Assembly: GCA_905221605.1 (NCBI GenBank)
Contig: CAJNDS010002597.1
Location: 312,001 to 325,000, forward strand
Direction of reading: 5' to 3'
Source: Symbiodinium natans
Taxonomy: Eukaryota > Sar > Dinophyceae > Suessiales > Symbiodiniaceae
Length of the DNA stretch: 13,000 nucleotides
Shown piece by piece: positions 1 through 8,019 of this stretch. The stretch's first letter is position 1. Every line of letters starts with the position of its first letter. The position numbers and the translations under genes are program-made. The notes under the pieces were generated by a model. The model did not search any database. It was not told the origin of the DNA and saw nothing but the letters and a program-made list of their open reading frames with translations.

Positions 1-595
1 TTGGGGTTTTGGGGCGGGTTGTTGGCCACGGAGCGGGCAACCAGCCAGCTGCAAAGTGACGCACTTGGCATGGTCTGGCGCCGATTTTTTCTGCGCACTT
101 TCTAAGCGTGCTATACACTCGACAACGAAGCTTATCCCGAATCTGGCTCTTTGCAGCCTGGCCGGATGCATGTTCTGGGGCTCAACACCTGTGCAACTTC
201 CAACTTTGCAACGTGCGAAAATCAAGTTGATTCAGGTTTCTTTCATTTGCTTTGACCGAAGTTGGCCTCAAGCAAACTGACAAAAAAGCGTGCCAGACGC
301 GCTTTTAGTGCCAGTCATTGTTTTTAGCAATCTCCAGGTATGTTTCGGGACGACAACCAAGCATGTCTTGAAAGAACTTCAACTTCAGCCCAAGCCAGAG
401 CAAGTGAGAGACGAAGACCAGGAGCCAAAGACTCAAGTTGTGCTGTTTTGCCACACTTGAACAGCTTGCCTTGATCCTGGTTCCGATGCATTCCCAACAA
501 GAGGCCAAGGCCAAAACCCCGCCGCGCAAAAATTGCACGTGCACGCAAGCATTCCGCTGTGCGGGATATCGCCCTTCTTGTTTGATTTCTTTCAC

Positions 596-664
596 TCTTT
601 CGCTCTCTCTTCTCTCTCTCTCTTTCACTCTCCCACTCTTCTCTCTCTCTCTCTCTCTCTCTCT
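596..664. repeat. CT/GA microsatellite
   Basis: An almost pure pyrimidine stretch on the + strand, mostly (CT)n with short interruptions (TTCACTCTCCCACTCTT near the middle), ending just before CTATGG. The minus strand is the matching GA tract. Perfect mirror polypurine-polypyrimidine tracts of this kind can form triplex DNA. It makes spurious Ser-Leu and Arg-Glu reading frames on both strands. Confidence 0.93.
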
Positions 665-1349
665 ATGGCCATCAGTGTCTGTGTGCGCGCGTCTGACAGG
701 CTGCCCGAGATCGATCCAACTCATGTGTTTCCGTCGACCAACTGCCGCTTTCCCAAAGTTTCGAACCCTCAAGTTGAACATTGCGGTTGAGATGCTTTCG
801 GGATATTTCCGAGAAGTGGCCGATTGATCGAGAAGTGACATGAGAAGCAGCAGCAAGCTGCTCCTCTTGATGTGCATCTTCAGTGAGCTTGAGCTGCTTG
901 TCTGAGCAGCAAGCCTCTGTCACGAGTTCACCAAGCCGTAACAGCTGTTAAGTATTGATGCTGGTCAAACAGAGTCCCTAAATCTTTATGGCCCGATGCG
1001 TAACATGAATGTGTCAAGATATTCAAGATGGCCCAGGTCGGCGGCACACGGCACCGAAGCGATGCCTGGAACAAGTCCGAAATGCGCTTGCAGAGATGCG
1101 TGATGTTGTCTCATGAGGCTGCGTGAACCATTTTTTTTTGCACACGTGAACGAGTCCACGGTTCCTCTGCCGAGTGGCTTAGAATGGAGAGAAAACTCGA
1201 CTGCACGGCACTGCTCTCACTTGTAGTCGGTTGGCGCAGGCAGTGTAACAACACCAGCTCTGATAACAGGATAAGCAAAATCCACGCTACTTGCTAATTG
1301 CAGGTCGCATTGGGTTTGCATGGTTTGCACAGCCTGAAGCAAGGCGCAC

Positions 1350-1389
1350 CATGGCATAGCATGGCGTAGCATTGCGTAGCATGGCGGAA
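1350..1389. repeat. 10-bp tandem repeat, four copies
   Basis: Four head-to-tail copies of a CATGGCGTAG-like unit: CATGGCATAG, CATGGCGTAG, CATTGCGTAG and CATGGCGGAA. Adjacent copies differ by one or two bases. No gene is associated with it. Confidence 0.85.
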
Positions 1390-1508
1390 GCCCGATGCTC
1401 CTTTATTCATCTTGCCTGAACCGCAACTTGCGCTTGGCGGTCAAGCATGGCCTTCAGCGTAGGCTCGTTGCTGGGTGGCAACACAGGGCAGTAGCTTTTC
1501 ACTCTTGA

Positions 1509-2006
1509 GTGATTTGTGTTCAGGCTACCTCAAAGACTGCAGCCCATAGCGATAGCGCTTGGGCCGGGTGCAGGGTCCTTACACGAGACATATCCGACCT
1601 CCAAATGCTGTTGAACTGCTTGCCTGCTAGGCCTTGCTCGCTTTCAAGAAGGACGCTCGTTAAACCGGGGGGCTACCACAGGTGCCTGCACCACAGACAA
1701 CCCGCAGAAAGAGCACCAAGGGCAATGGTGAAGCGCTGGCAGTTTTGTCAAAAGCCTTTGTCTGGTGCACGCGCACGGAGGATGGGAACGCGAAGCCCCA
1801 TTCCCCCGTTTGTCGACGTTGTCTTGGGTTGCAAATGCAGGGTGGATGATGGTCACAGGGCTCCTTGTTGTGAGCACAATCGAATCCTGGTAGAGTCGCA
1901 TGTGTCGATGATGCTCACCTTTGGATATTTGCGAGGGGCACTGCCGGGCAGGCAACCCGAGGCGGATGCTCATACGGCTCACCGGTTGTGGTACCAAGTT
2001 ATATGA
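1509..2006 (+). CDS. Unassigned open frame, doubtful
   Basis: An ATG-to-stop frame of 165 codons, one of the longest uninterrupted non-repetitive frames in the window. I recognise no family. The product is rich in Arg, Cys, His and Pro, with no hydrophobic core pattern, signal peptide or repeat, and the opposite strand is also open over much of the same stretch. Both points suggest a chance frame in moderately GC-rich DNA. No splice or regulatory context supports it. It is listed only because of its length. Confidence 0.12.
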   Translation: MICVQATSKTAAHSDSAWAGCRVLTRDISDLQMLLNCLPARPCSLSRRTLVKPGGYHRCLHHRQPAERAPRAMVKRWQFCQKPLSGARARRMGTRSPIPPFVDVVLGCKCRVDDGHRAPCCEHNRILVESHVSMMLTFGYLRGALPGRQPEADAHTAHRLWYQVI

Positions 2007-2172
2007 TGTTCTGTGATCTGTGCGTGCATGTGAGCGTTGTACGTTTCAGACGAAGGGGGTGCATTTCAGGCCCCATTTCAGGTCCGAATTTCAGCCCCGG
2101 GGGGAGTTCAATTCAGCCCAGTGCCAGGGACAATTCTGACGCACTCTGGGTGCATGTCAGACGTGCTGGCGA

Positions 2173-2440
2173 TTAGGGTTTTGAGGGTTTAGGGTTTTTA
2201 GGGTTTTTTTATGGTTTAGGGTTTTCAGGGTTCAGGGTTTTCAGGGTTGAGGGTTTTCAGGGTTTAGGGGTTTTCGGGTTTAGGGTTTTTTTCGTGTTTG
2301 GGGTGTTTAGGCTTCAGGGTTCTGAGGGTTTCGGGTTTTCAGGGTTTTTGGGGCTTTTAGGGTTTTAGGGTTTGTAGTGTTTAGGGGTTCTAGGGTTTAG
2401 GGTTTTCGGGTTTTAGGGTTAAGGGTTTTCCGGGTTAAGT
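2173..2440 (+). repeat. Degenerate TTTAGGG telomere-type array, first block
   Basis: About 270 bases made of TTTAGGG variants with the G-rich strand on +: TTAGGGTTTT, TTTCAGGG, TTCAGGGTTTT, TTTTCGGG and TTTTTGGGG. Spacing drifts between 7 and about 12 bases. The perfect plant-type heptamer TTTAGGG recurs but never in a long uninterrupted run, so this is an interstitial or decayed array and not a functional chromosome end. TTTAGGG is the telomere repeat reported for dinoflagellates, which supports the taxonomic guess. The frequent G runs could fold into G-quadruplexes. Confidence 0.9.
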
Positions 2441-2970
2441 CTAAGGACTATCTTCGGGCTAACGCCGCTTCCGCCGACCCCGAAAAAGGCGCCAGGTTCC
2501 AGCGAGAGAGTAGAAGGGCAGGGGCTTCATCCCGAGCACGTGGCCTATCTGAAAACGTAAATCTGAACGTAAAACAGGGGGTTGGGGGGGTGGGGGGGGG
2601 GGGGGGGAGGGGGGGGCGGAGGGCTGGGTGTTGGAGCCAGGAAGGCCGGTCGGGTTCGTGAAGTGGGGTTGAGTGAAGGAAGAGCGCCAAAGGGTTGTAA
2701 AGCAGGATAAAGAAGAACTTCAGCTTTTTTGGGGGTGACTGGGGCGGGGGGGTAGGGGGTGGGGTGGGGCTGGGGTGGGGGGGGGGGGGGGGGGTGTGGG
2801 TGGGGGGGGGGGGGGGGTTGTGGGGGAGGGGGGGGGGGGAGGGCTGGGTGTTGGAGCCAGGAAGCCGGTCGAGGGGTCGGCAAGGAAGGCTGGTCGGGGT
2901 GGCTTTGACATGGGGAGGCAGGGGTGTTAGCACCACCCGGCGCTTTCATGCCCCGGCGAGAGCGGAAAAA
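2441..2970. repeat. G-run segment with a duplicated unit, between two telomere-like arrays
   Basis: Non-telomeric DNA sandwiched between same-orientation TTTAGGG arrays. It contains two very G-rich tracts on the + strand (about 2578-2617 and 2746-2840), almost pure G with isolated A, T or C. Each tract is followed by the same unit beginning GGAGGGCTGGGTGTTGGAGC, at 2618-2651 and 2838-2871. A third, shorter echo (AAGGCTGGTCGGGGT) lies at 2885-2899. The tract plus unit therefore seems to have been copied as a block of about 220 bp. Proline-rich minus-strand frames across it are artefacts of the G runs. Homopolymer lengths here may be assembly-dependent. Confidence 0.8.
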
Positions 2971-3160
2971 GTAGGGTTTAGGGTTTTTAGGGTTTAGGGC
3001 TTTTAGGGTTCAGGGTTTTTAGAGTTTAAGGTTTTTAGGGTTTAGTGTTTTTAGGGCTGGTGTTTTTTGGGTTTAGGGTTTTCAGGGTTTAGGTCTTTTA
3101 GGGTTTAGGGTCTTTAGGGTTTAGGGTTTTAGGGTTTAGGGTTTTTGGGGTTTAGGGTTC
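2971..3160 (+). repeat. Degenerate TTTAGGG telomere-type array, second block
   Basis: About 190 bases of TTTAGGG and TTTTTAGGG variants, G strand on +, the same orientation as the block ending near 2440. It is more regular than the first block: the stretch from about 3100 to 3150 is close to consecutive TTTAGGG units. It ends at TTTAGGGTTC followed by unrelated sequence. Confidence 0.9.
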
Positions 3161-3294
3161 TTTTCACCCAAGCCACAATTGTACAAGCTACCTTCCATCC
3201 CTTCTGAGGACGGAGAGTAGTGTCTATGCAACCCAACAAAAGTTTGCGGATGAAATTCCTTTGCGGGCACATTGAGTTAAACACCTCCCTGGGT

Positions 3295-3422
3295 GGCGGA
3301 CCTGAAACGCACCTGCGCGGGTCCCGAAACGGCCCCGTGTACCCCCCGAAACGCATTCCGCAGGTTCCGAACGGCGGACCTGAAACGCACTCCCCGGACA
3401 CGAAACGGCGGACCCGAAACGC
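3295..3422 (+). repeat. Cluster of GAAACG-centred direct repeats
   Basis: GAAACG occurs six times, starting at 3304, 3326, 3348, 3382, 3402 and 3416. The longer word GGCGGACCTGAAACGCAC is present at 3295-3312 and again at 3373-3390, with a one-base variant of its first 16 bases at 3407-3422. Spacing is irregular (14 to 34 bases), so it reads as a decayed minisatellite and not as coding sequence. A similar AAAACGAAACGTCCCC word occurs in the repeats near 10,300-10,400. Confidence 0.75.
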
Positions 3423-5784
3423 GCCGTGACCGCGTGCATGTTCGAGAGATGGCTTAAATGAATGTGTGATCATGCGCGCCTGTCGTTGCTCGAAGTCCAC
3501 GGGCTTTGTAAATCGCGTTCAATTCGGATAATTCTAAATTCTACCTCCCTCGAATCTTGTTTTGGCTTCTTGTCTTTCTGTATTCGAAGACCAGAGGAGT
3601 GAAGGATTATTCCATTAGGGTGAATCCCAAAGGTTTTGGGTGAGAGTCCCAACTTTAACCCCGGCTTAAGGGAAGGGGAGGGTGGGAGGAAGGTTAGAGT
3701 TATATGACCCAACCCGAACCGTGGTGGGGTTAGGGTTCAGGTTGGTTGGAAACTGGCATCAACAACTGCATGAAGAACGCGTGAAATGAAGCCTGAGAGC
3801 AGTGCAGATTTTTTAGGGGCACTGCATGCACTGCCGGCACAGCTAAAGCTAGTGGAAACGTCGAGCACTCAAGACAACGGCAGTGGCCGACTTTAAAAGT
3901 TTGGGGCCAGGTGGCCCAGAACATCCCAGGACCTCCCAGGACATCATTTATGACTGGGAACAAGCGCCTTTGGAAGAGTGCCTCTACGTGTTTAGCATGC
4001 ACGAACTAGCTCAATTGAATCGACGACATACGACGACATGAACAGAGACAGTTTTTGTGTGTTTTTTGTAGAGCTCAGCTACGCGACCCGCCTTGGCCTA
4101 TCGCCACTGCTGCGAGGCATGTCCAGCAATCCTAAGCCCCTAAGTGGTGTGCAACGGATGCATGTTTGGAGTATCGGTACGATGTTGAGGGCTACTTCAC
4201 CCAGGTCAGGACCTGCAGTCCCTATTCGGTATCATGGCTTTCTCCACAACGGTTTCAGGGTTTGGCTTGTCAAGGGCTCAGACTTAGGTCTGCACTGCAC
4301 CCTTATATAAGAGGCGGCGGGTGTCGGGTGGGGAGGGTCAGGGCGGGCAGAGCGGGGGACAGGGGAGCGTGGTTGATGCACCGTCGCTTTTAGATGCTTG
4401 TCAGCTCGGGGTGCCAAGCAACAAGTGGTTATAAGTGGTTAGGGGAGGGGATGGAGGGTGGGTTACCCACTCACTTACGGCCCGAGGCCTCGGTGCAAGT
4501 TAAAAGGAAACTCCGGATGCCTTTGCCTCGGCGGTCAATTCCGTGCGGGTGAAACAAGCTTTCTACTTTCAACGGAGGCAGCACTAGGCACTAGCTAGAT
4601 CTAGCCAGCGCTCCTATCGGGATTTGATGCGTCCTTCTTTTTTTGGGCGTAGATTTGTGGGGGTGCGTGGCTGCAGGACACGCACTCTGATTGCCAAAGC
4701 CTGGTTATTGAGGCATGGTTGTGGTAATGCTTTAGCAGAGCACCGTGCAATCCATGTTAGCAGCCAGGGTCCTGGCCAGTGCGCACATCATGACAGTGGC
4801 AGCAGCTCCGCGATCCAGAGGTCATGAAGCTTTCGGCATTGAGACAACAGAGTTCAGAGAATGCAGACAGGCCGCGGCGGACGAGACGGTCGCGGATCTG
4901 GCACTGTTTCAAGGTCCACTTGCCAGACCACACCAGCTTGTTGGACAGTAGCACATGATAGCACATGTCAGAACATGGACAGGTCATCTTGCGGTGCCTG
5001 GAACTTTTGCTACGTGCTGTTCCTTTAGCCGCAGTGGCGCGAGGGCCTCGGGCCTTGGACATCCCACGTGACGTCGTTACATTCCGACTCAATGAACGCG
5101 AGACTGTTGGAAGAATTTTGTGGAAACTTCACGTTTATGGCACCCTGTTTTTGCAGAGCCTGCTTTGTTGTTTCGAGCCCCCTTGATTTCGAAGAGAAAG
5201 TTTCCTGCCACCAGCGCTGCTGCATGAAGCTGGCATGCCTTCTGAGTCCCGAAACAAGTTCAAGTCAATGGGTCTTTGTGCCAGACTGCTTCTTTGACAG
5301 CACTCCGCACTATCAATGTTTTCTTTCTTTCCCTAGGACGTATTGAGATGTATTCATCCAAAGCAACAGACATCCAATTGAACTCCCCGGTTGTGCAGAG
5401 CTCCCATCCGAACATATCCCAACCAATAGGTTTGTGACGGTTTGTGCATCCGAGCCGAAACTCATTGAACCCCGAACTGAGTTCGGATCGTGGGGCACCT
5501 GGTACTGGTACATGAGAGGACATTTCGATCCAAGCTGAAGAGCATGTTCTGAACAAGAAGACGCCTTGTGTTTAGCTTTCAGCCACGGTTCGACACAATG
5601 CAAGGAGATCTGATGCACGATTAGCACTGGCAGGTCATGCAACACCAGCTTCATGTACAGTACATGCAAGTATAAAACGACGGGTTAAATGAACATTTCA
5701 TACACTGATATCTGGAGAGCCGAAAGTCCAACGATGTCCAACGTTTGGCTTTGAGGCCATGGTGCTGGCTGTGCTGGCAGTGGG
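3423..5784. other. Region with no supportable gene
   Basis: No family is recognisable on either strand over about 2.3 kb. Open frames exist (for example 4757-5092 on minus, 111 codons, basic near its N-terminus), but they overlap open frames on the opposite strand and show no motif, repeat or splice-site support. A short telomere-like word (GGGGTTAGGGTTCAGG) sits at about 3725-3741. TTATATAAG near 4303 resembles a TATA box, but dinoflagellate promoters generally do not use one and nothing downstream supports it. Confidence 0.45.
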
Positions 5785-5997
5785 GTGGAGAAAGGCCGTG
5801 TCCCGAACACACGAATAGAGATTCCCACCGCGGCTGCACTTGGCCAGCGCGTGTCAGGGCTGAGGAGGCTTGATGCGAAGGCAGTGGTCCCGGTCAGAGC
5901 GAATGCACGGATGGGTGCCTGGATGCTGTTTAACAACGTGCCCTCAAGTGCTCACAGGCTTCCTAATGCCTCCTACCTGCCGCAACTGGTGGGAAGG
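5785..5997 (+). CDS. Possible first coding exon of the ABC1-type kinase gene (basic N-terminus)
   Basis: The frame opens at ATG 5785 and runs 71 codons to ...CTGGTGGGAAGG, directly followed by GTGAGTG, a textbook GT donor in phase 0. The encoded stretch is rich in Arg, Ala and Ser with few acidic residues, as expected for an organelle-targeting presequence. Many ABC1/ADCK proteins carry one because they act in mitochondria or plastids. It lies about 280 bases upstream of the first recognisable kinase exon on the same strand. Against it: the opposite strand is also open here (5685-5936), giving an alternative N-terminus rich in Ala and Ser, and no homology supports either. The link to the downstream gene is inference. 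Confidence 0.25.
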
Positions 5998-6279
5998 GTG
6001 AGTGTCGTTGCTCACGCCCTTTCCAAAATTGAGCGGTGGTGAACCTCGTTTTTTGTTGAATTGTTTGTCACCCCAACATGGTTTTCCACACTCCTGCCCT
6101 TCACGCAGCACACCTTCTTGTTTTTATTCCCGAAGAGGCTGACCGTACAGCGGAATCAGCGAAGTTCGGCTCATTATGCGGTGCACTTCACGCCTGACGA
6201 TGGATCAGTTCCCACATGTTCTGCAAGTGCTATGATCTGATTTGGGGTGCAGGCTGTGCATTGCCACCCTGTCGTGCAG

Positions 6280-6313
6280 GCTAATGTGGCGGCTCATCCT
6301 AGCTGCCCTACAG
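6280..6313 (+). CDS. ABC1-type kinase exon A
   Basis: Follows an acceptor ...GTCGTGCAG and encodes LMWRLILAALQ after one leading base. It matches the amphipathic helix that precedes the first conserved ABC1 block. It ends at CTACAG followed by GCTTGC, a GC donor, and joins the next exon in phase 0. Confidence 0.65.
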
Positions 6314-7426
6314 GCTTGCGCTCATGGTGCTCGGACTTCTCAGCTTCAATTCAGAAACCGATGCAGGCTGAAGGACCGATTGCAGTCAAATTCGCGCAGT
6401 GGGCATCGACGAGACCGGACATTCTGCCTCAAAATGCCATCGCCCCATTCCCTTGCAGAATTTGATGTCAGCGTGGACCTGAGCAGCAGGTCTGTGACAA
6501 TTTGTCTCCGTTACAGGCGTGCCGTGCTGACACAGCTTTTGGGCTATCTTTGGCTGGCACGTGCATGTTCAAAATTTCCTGTGAATTTTTACAGGCAAAC
6601 GTCAGGCCCCACAGCTTCACTCACACCAAAAGGACACGGTGCCTGCCGTTTTGCATGTGCAAAACTGGTCTGCTGCGGAAGATCCGCCAGGATTCTGATG
6701 CAGACCTTCGGACCAGCTTGGGAAACCTCGTTGCAGCTGGTCTTTCGCTGAGAATGGCCTCTGACTCGTGCAGGAGCTGCTGAGATCATCTGAGATCGTT
6801 ATCGAGTTTGTGTCGTTCCATTTGTCATGCTGCATGATGGTCTTGGCTGTGCACTAGGCAGCGGCTCTCCTAGCTCCTCTAGAGCATGTGGAAGATGATT
6901 GCAGATTTTGCAGAGAGTTCAGTGCAGCTTCAGCGTGCTGAGGATGCCGAGCCGCTTGGCTCAGGCTGCATGGCCCAGGTACACCGAGGACGTTTGTTTG
7001 GTCTGAAGCCTGGATCTTCAATCTTCAAGTACGTGTGGACACGTGTGGCCTCGTTTCTCCAAATTTGTGCCTTTCTGAGTTTTCCGATTTCGCCCAGGGT
7101 TGCTCAAAGTTTGGCTGTAGGTCCACTTTGCAGTGGTCAGGCTACGAGCAAGCAGGCTCTTGCTGATGATGTGCAGTGCAATCATTGGCAATCGCGGCAA
7201 TTATTTTAAGGATGCGATGGCGCTGCCCCGTGATGTGGCAGTGAAGGCAGGCAAAATTTGAAGCACACATTGCCGTGCATTGCCCTGCGATGAAACTTTC
7301 CGAGGTGCTGCATCCTGGTGCGCAGGACTGTGGACTGTCCAAATTCAGGTAATGTAGATGGCTAATATGTGTAGGCGCATGCAGCTCGTACAGGACAAAG
7401 TGGATCTTGATCTCGAGGTGTTGCTG
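6280..7426 (+). CDS. ABC1/UbiB-type atypical kinase (ADCK2-like), multi-exon, only the N-terminal half visible
   Basis: ABC1/UbiB proteins are atypical kinases or ATPases needed for ubiquinone and other prenyl-lipid metabolism in mitochondria and plastids. Conserved blocks appear in the right order on one strand, separated by short introns. They are: WRLILAALQ (6281-6313); GPIAVKFAQWASTRPDILP (6373-6429), the family's KxGQ-type block with the usual Gly-Gln replaced by Ala-Gln; NVRPHSFTHTKR (6598-6633); TFGPAWE (6704-6724); EPLGSGCMAQVHRGRL (about 6948-6995), the Ala/Gly-rich nucleotide loop; RDVAVK (about 7229-7246), carrying the ATP-binding lysine; VLHPGAQ (7305-7325); and DKVDLDLEVLLA (7394-7429). 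Three junctions join in phase 0; others do not close in frame with simple splice sites. The later family blocks (the WLSLPE and QLDLR-type region, the HADLHPGN catalytic loop and the DFG-like motif) are not found in this window. The gene is therefore either split by a very large intron, continued outside the window, or truncated. ADCK2-like is the closest subtype by eye, from the QWASTR and VAVKVLHPG wording. Confidence 0.82.
6314..6366 (+). other. 53-bp intron with GC-AG ends and a repeated CAGGCT boundary
   Basis: Begins GCTTGC and ends ATGCAG. Removing it joins LQ to AEGPIAVKF in frame, as the family requires. The word CAGGCT spans both junctions (6311-6316 and 6364-6369), so the cut could be placed in several equivalent ways, including GC donors. 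Dinoflagellate introns are known to use GC and GA donors. Confidence 0.6.
6367..6430 (+). CDS. ABC1-type kinase exon B, first conserved block
   Basis: Encodes AEGPIAVKFAQWASTRPDILP, the strongest family match in the window (family wording: GPxFIKxGQWASTRPDLFP). The 3' end is uncertain: somewhere between about 6429 and 6433. The next matching block restarts at 6461 in a different frame, so there is either an unusually short intron of about 25-30 bases or a frame lesion. Confidence 0.75.
6459..6489 (+). CDS. ABC1-type kinase exon C, tentative
   Basis: Bounded by CCCTTGCAG upstream and GTCTGT downstream, it reads FDVSVDLSS, which fits the family's xDxCxxLSxL helix that follows the RPDLFP block. 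The match is short. Neither edge gives a phase that joins cleanly to its neighbours, so this is a positional inference and not a firm exon. Confidence 0.4.
6595..6632 (+). CDS. ABC1-type kinase exon D
   Basis: Preceded by a good pyrimidine-rich acceptor (GAATTTTTACAG) and encoding ANVRPHSFTHTKR, the family's DxVPPHxxxHT block. The right edge is probably AAAAG followed by GACACG, a GA donor, at about 6631. Its reading phase relative to exon C is not resolved. Confidence 0.65.
6704..6729 (+). CDS. ABC1-type kinase exon E, tentative
   Basis: Follows GATGCAG and reads TFGPAWET, matching the AFGxPWEE helix that lies between the HT block and the nucleotide loop. A GT donor follows at 6730. A few residues expected between exon D and this exon are missing, so an unseen mini-exon or a different boundary is likely. 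Confidence 0.45.
6905..7005 (+). CDS. ABC1-type kinase exon F, nucleotide-binding loop
   Basis: Starts after ATTGCAG and encodes an acidic helix followed by EPLGSGCMAQVHRGRL. The GSGxxAQVxRxxL signature is diagnostic of ABC1 proteins and replaces the glycine-rich loop of ordinary kinases. The exact 3' end is unclear; translation stays open for some distance beyond GRLFGLK, but the family similarity stops there. Confidence 0.78.
7211..7246 (+). CDS. ABC1-type kinase exon G, ATP-binding lysine
   Basis: After TTTTAAG the frame reads DAMALPRDVAVK and is followed by GCAGGC, a GC donor. The VAVK block carries the invariant lysine of the family. It joins the next exon in phase 0 to give VAVK then VLHPG, exactly the family wording. 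Confidence 0.75.
7247..7304 (+). other. 58-bp intron, GC-AG
   Basis: Begins GCAGGC, ends TTCCGAG, and its removal restores the conserved VAVKVLHPG run across the junction in phase 0. That protein continuity is strong support for a genuine non-canonical intron. Confidence 0.65.
7305..7325 (+). CDS. ABC1-type kinase exon H, 7-codon mini-exon
   Basis: Only 21 bases, encoding VLHPGAQ, the conserved segment after the ATP-binding lysine. It is flanked by an AG acceptor and a GA donor (GCGCAG then GACTGT). The small size is what makes the gene hard to detect by frame scanning. Confidence 0.68.
7326..7393 (+). other. 68-bp intron with GA-AG ends and a repeated CAGGAC boundary
   Basis: Begins GACTGT and ends GTACAG. 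Removing it gives GAQ then DKVDLDLEVLLA in phase 0, matching the family's HPGxxxxVxLDLxxL pattern. CAGGAC is present at both boundaries (7323-7328 and 7391-7396), the same arrangement as the CAGGCT repeat at the 53-bp intron. Confidence 0.62.
7394..7426 (+). CDS. ABC1-type kinase exon I, last block seen
   Basis: Encodes DKVDLDLEVLL after GTACAG; GCG or GC-donor use follows at 7427. It matches the DLDLLRLLA helix of the family. No later family block can be found downstream before or after the AT-rich island. Confidence 0.62.
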
Positions 7427-7817
7427 GCGCATGATGGCTGACTTGGTAGTGGCTGCTATTTGTGGTTTTCACCTGCGCTTAACGGCTTTGACTTCCATGT
7501 CTTATCATGTCACATCTTCAACATCATAGAGCTTGGCGGAGTGATCCTTCTGTCCTTGGGCTCAAAAAGGCCCCCAAAGACCGGCACAGCCTTTGCAGGG
7601 CGTGGTGCGCAGGTGGTGCGCTTTTGAAGTAATTAAGTCTCGAACTATCGGAGGAAGAGACATGAATGGACATGCAAGGAACTGAAATCAGGCATTGGGA
7701 TGCCCATCGTTTGTTCATTCCGTACCTCATAGTAGCTCCGATTTCAACCCACGACTCTTGACATTTGGAAGAGATTCTCGTCACGCTATGCTTCGGTCTT
7801 CCGATGCTGCAGTGTAA

Positions 7818-7985
7818 CTTCGGCGCAGGCTGGGCTGGCGTTTGCATGCGCTGGTCGATCTTGTCATGTGGTCCGCGTGTCTCCTAGTACTTGTAGCGCT
7901 GCTCATTCTAGCAAAGCCACGAGTGAAGCGCGGTCACTTGTTGCTTGTGATGCGAGAACACTGGCAGATGCGTAGTGCGTATTGA
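7818..7985 (+). other. Open stretch with a possible membrane helix, doubtful
   Basis: A frame without an ATG at its head reads basic residues, then a strongly hydrophobic run (WSACLLVLVALLILA), then basic residues again, ending at TGA 7983-7985, right where the AT repeat and AT-rich island begin. It could be a C-terminal exon with one membrane segment, or chance. No family was recognised and splice sites are not compelling. Confidence 0.15.
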
Positions 7986-7987
7986 AC

Positions 7988-8003
7988 ATATATATATATA
8001 TAT
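7988..8003. repeat. (AT)8 dinucleotide tract
   Basis: Pure AT alternation. It marks the sharp change from mixed composition to the AT-rich island, and a similar tract occurs at 11,177-11,189. Confidence 0.9.
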
Positions 8004-8019
8004 GTGGGCTGAGTAGTAT

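Larger units (their letters stand above)
1..2172. other. Region with no supportable gene
   Basis: I find no protein family, RNA gene or convincing exon chain here on either strand. The first bases are a short G4T4-type run (TTGGGGTTTTGGGG). The longest open frame, 1509-2006 on +, is listed separately. Frames around 305-927 are overlapping readings of the CT/GA microsatellite and give low-complexity Arg-Glu or Ser-Leu strings, so I do not call them. Scattered small exons of a dinoflagellate gene could be hidden here and would not be visible without transcripts. Confidence 0.5.

Noticed and set aside
256-272. Degenerate spliced-leader-like sequence (CCGAAGTTGGCCTCAAG)
   Set aside because: It shares only scattered bases with the dinoflagellate spliced leader and lacks its central part. 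No gene lies directly downstream.
305-877. 190-codon minus-strand frame with Arg-Glu repeats
   Set aside because: Its length depends on the CT/GA microsatellite, and several overlapping frames on both strands are equally open.
2448-2949. Long proline-rich open frames on the minus strand
   Set aside because: They are translations of the poly-G tracts (CCC codons) in more than one frame, with no non-repetitive domain.
4303-4311. TATA-box-like TTATATAAG
   Set aside because: No coding sequence follows in a sensible position, and canonical TATA promoters are not expected in this lineage.
4520-4560. rRNA-like fragment (GCGGTCAATTCCGTGCGGGTGAAAC)
   Set aside because: It resembles the conserved small-subunit CCGTCAATTC region over about nine bases only, and the flanks do not continue the match.
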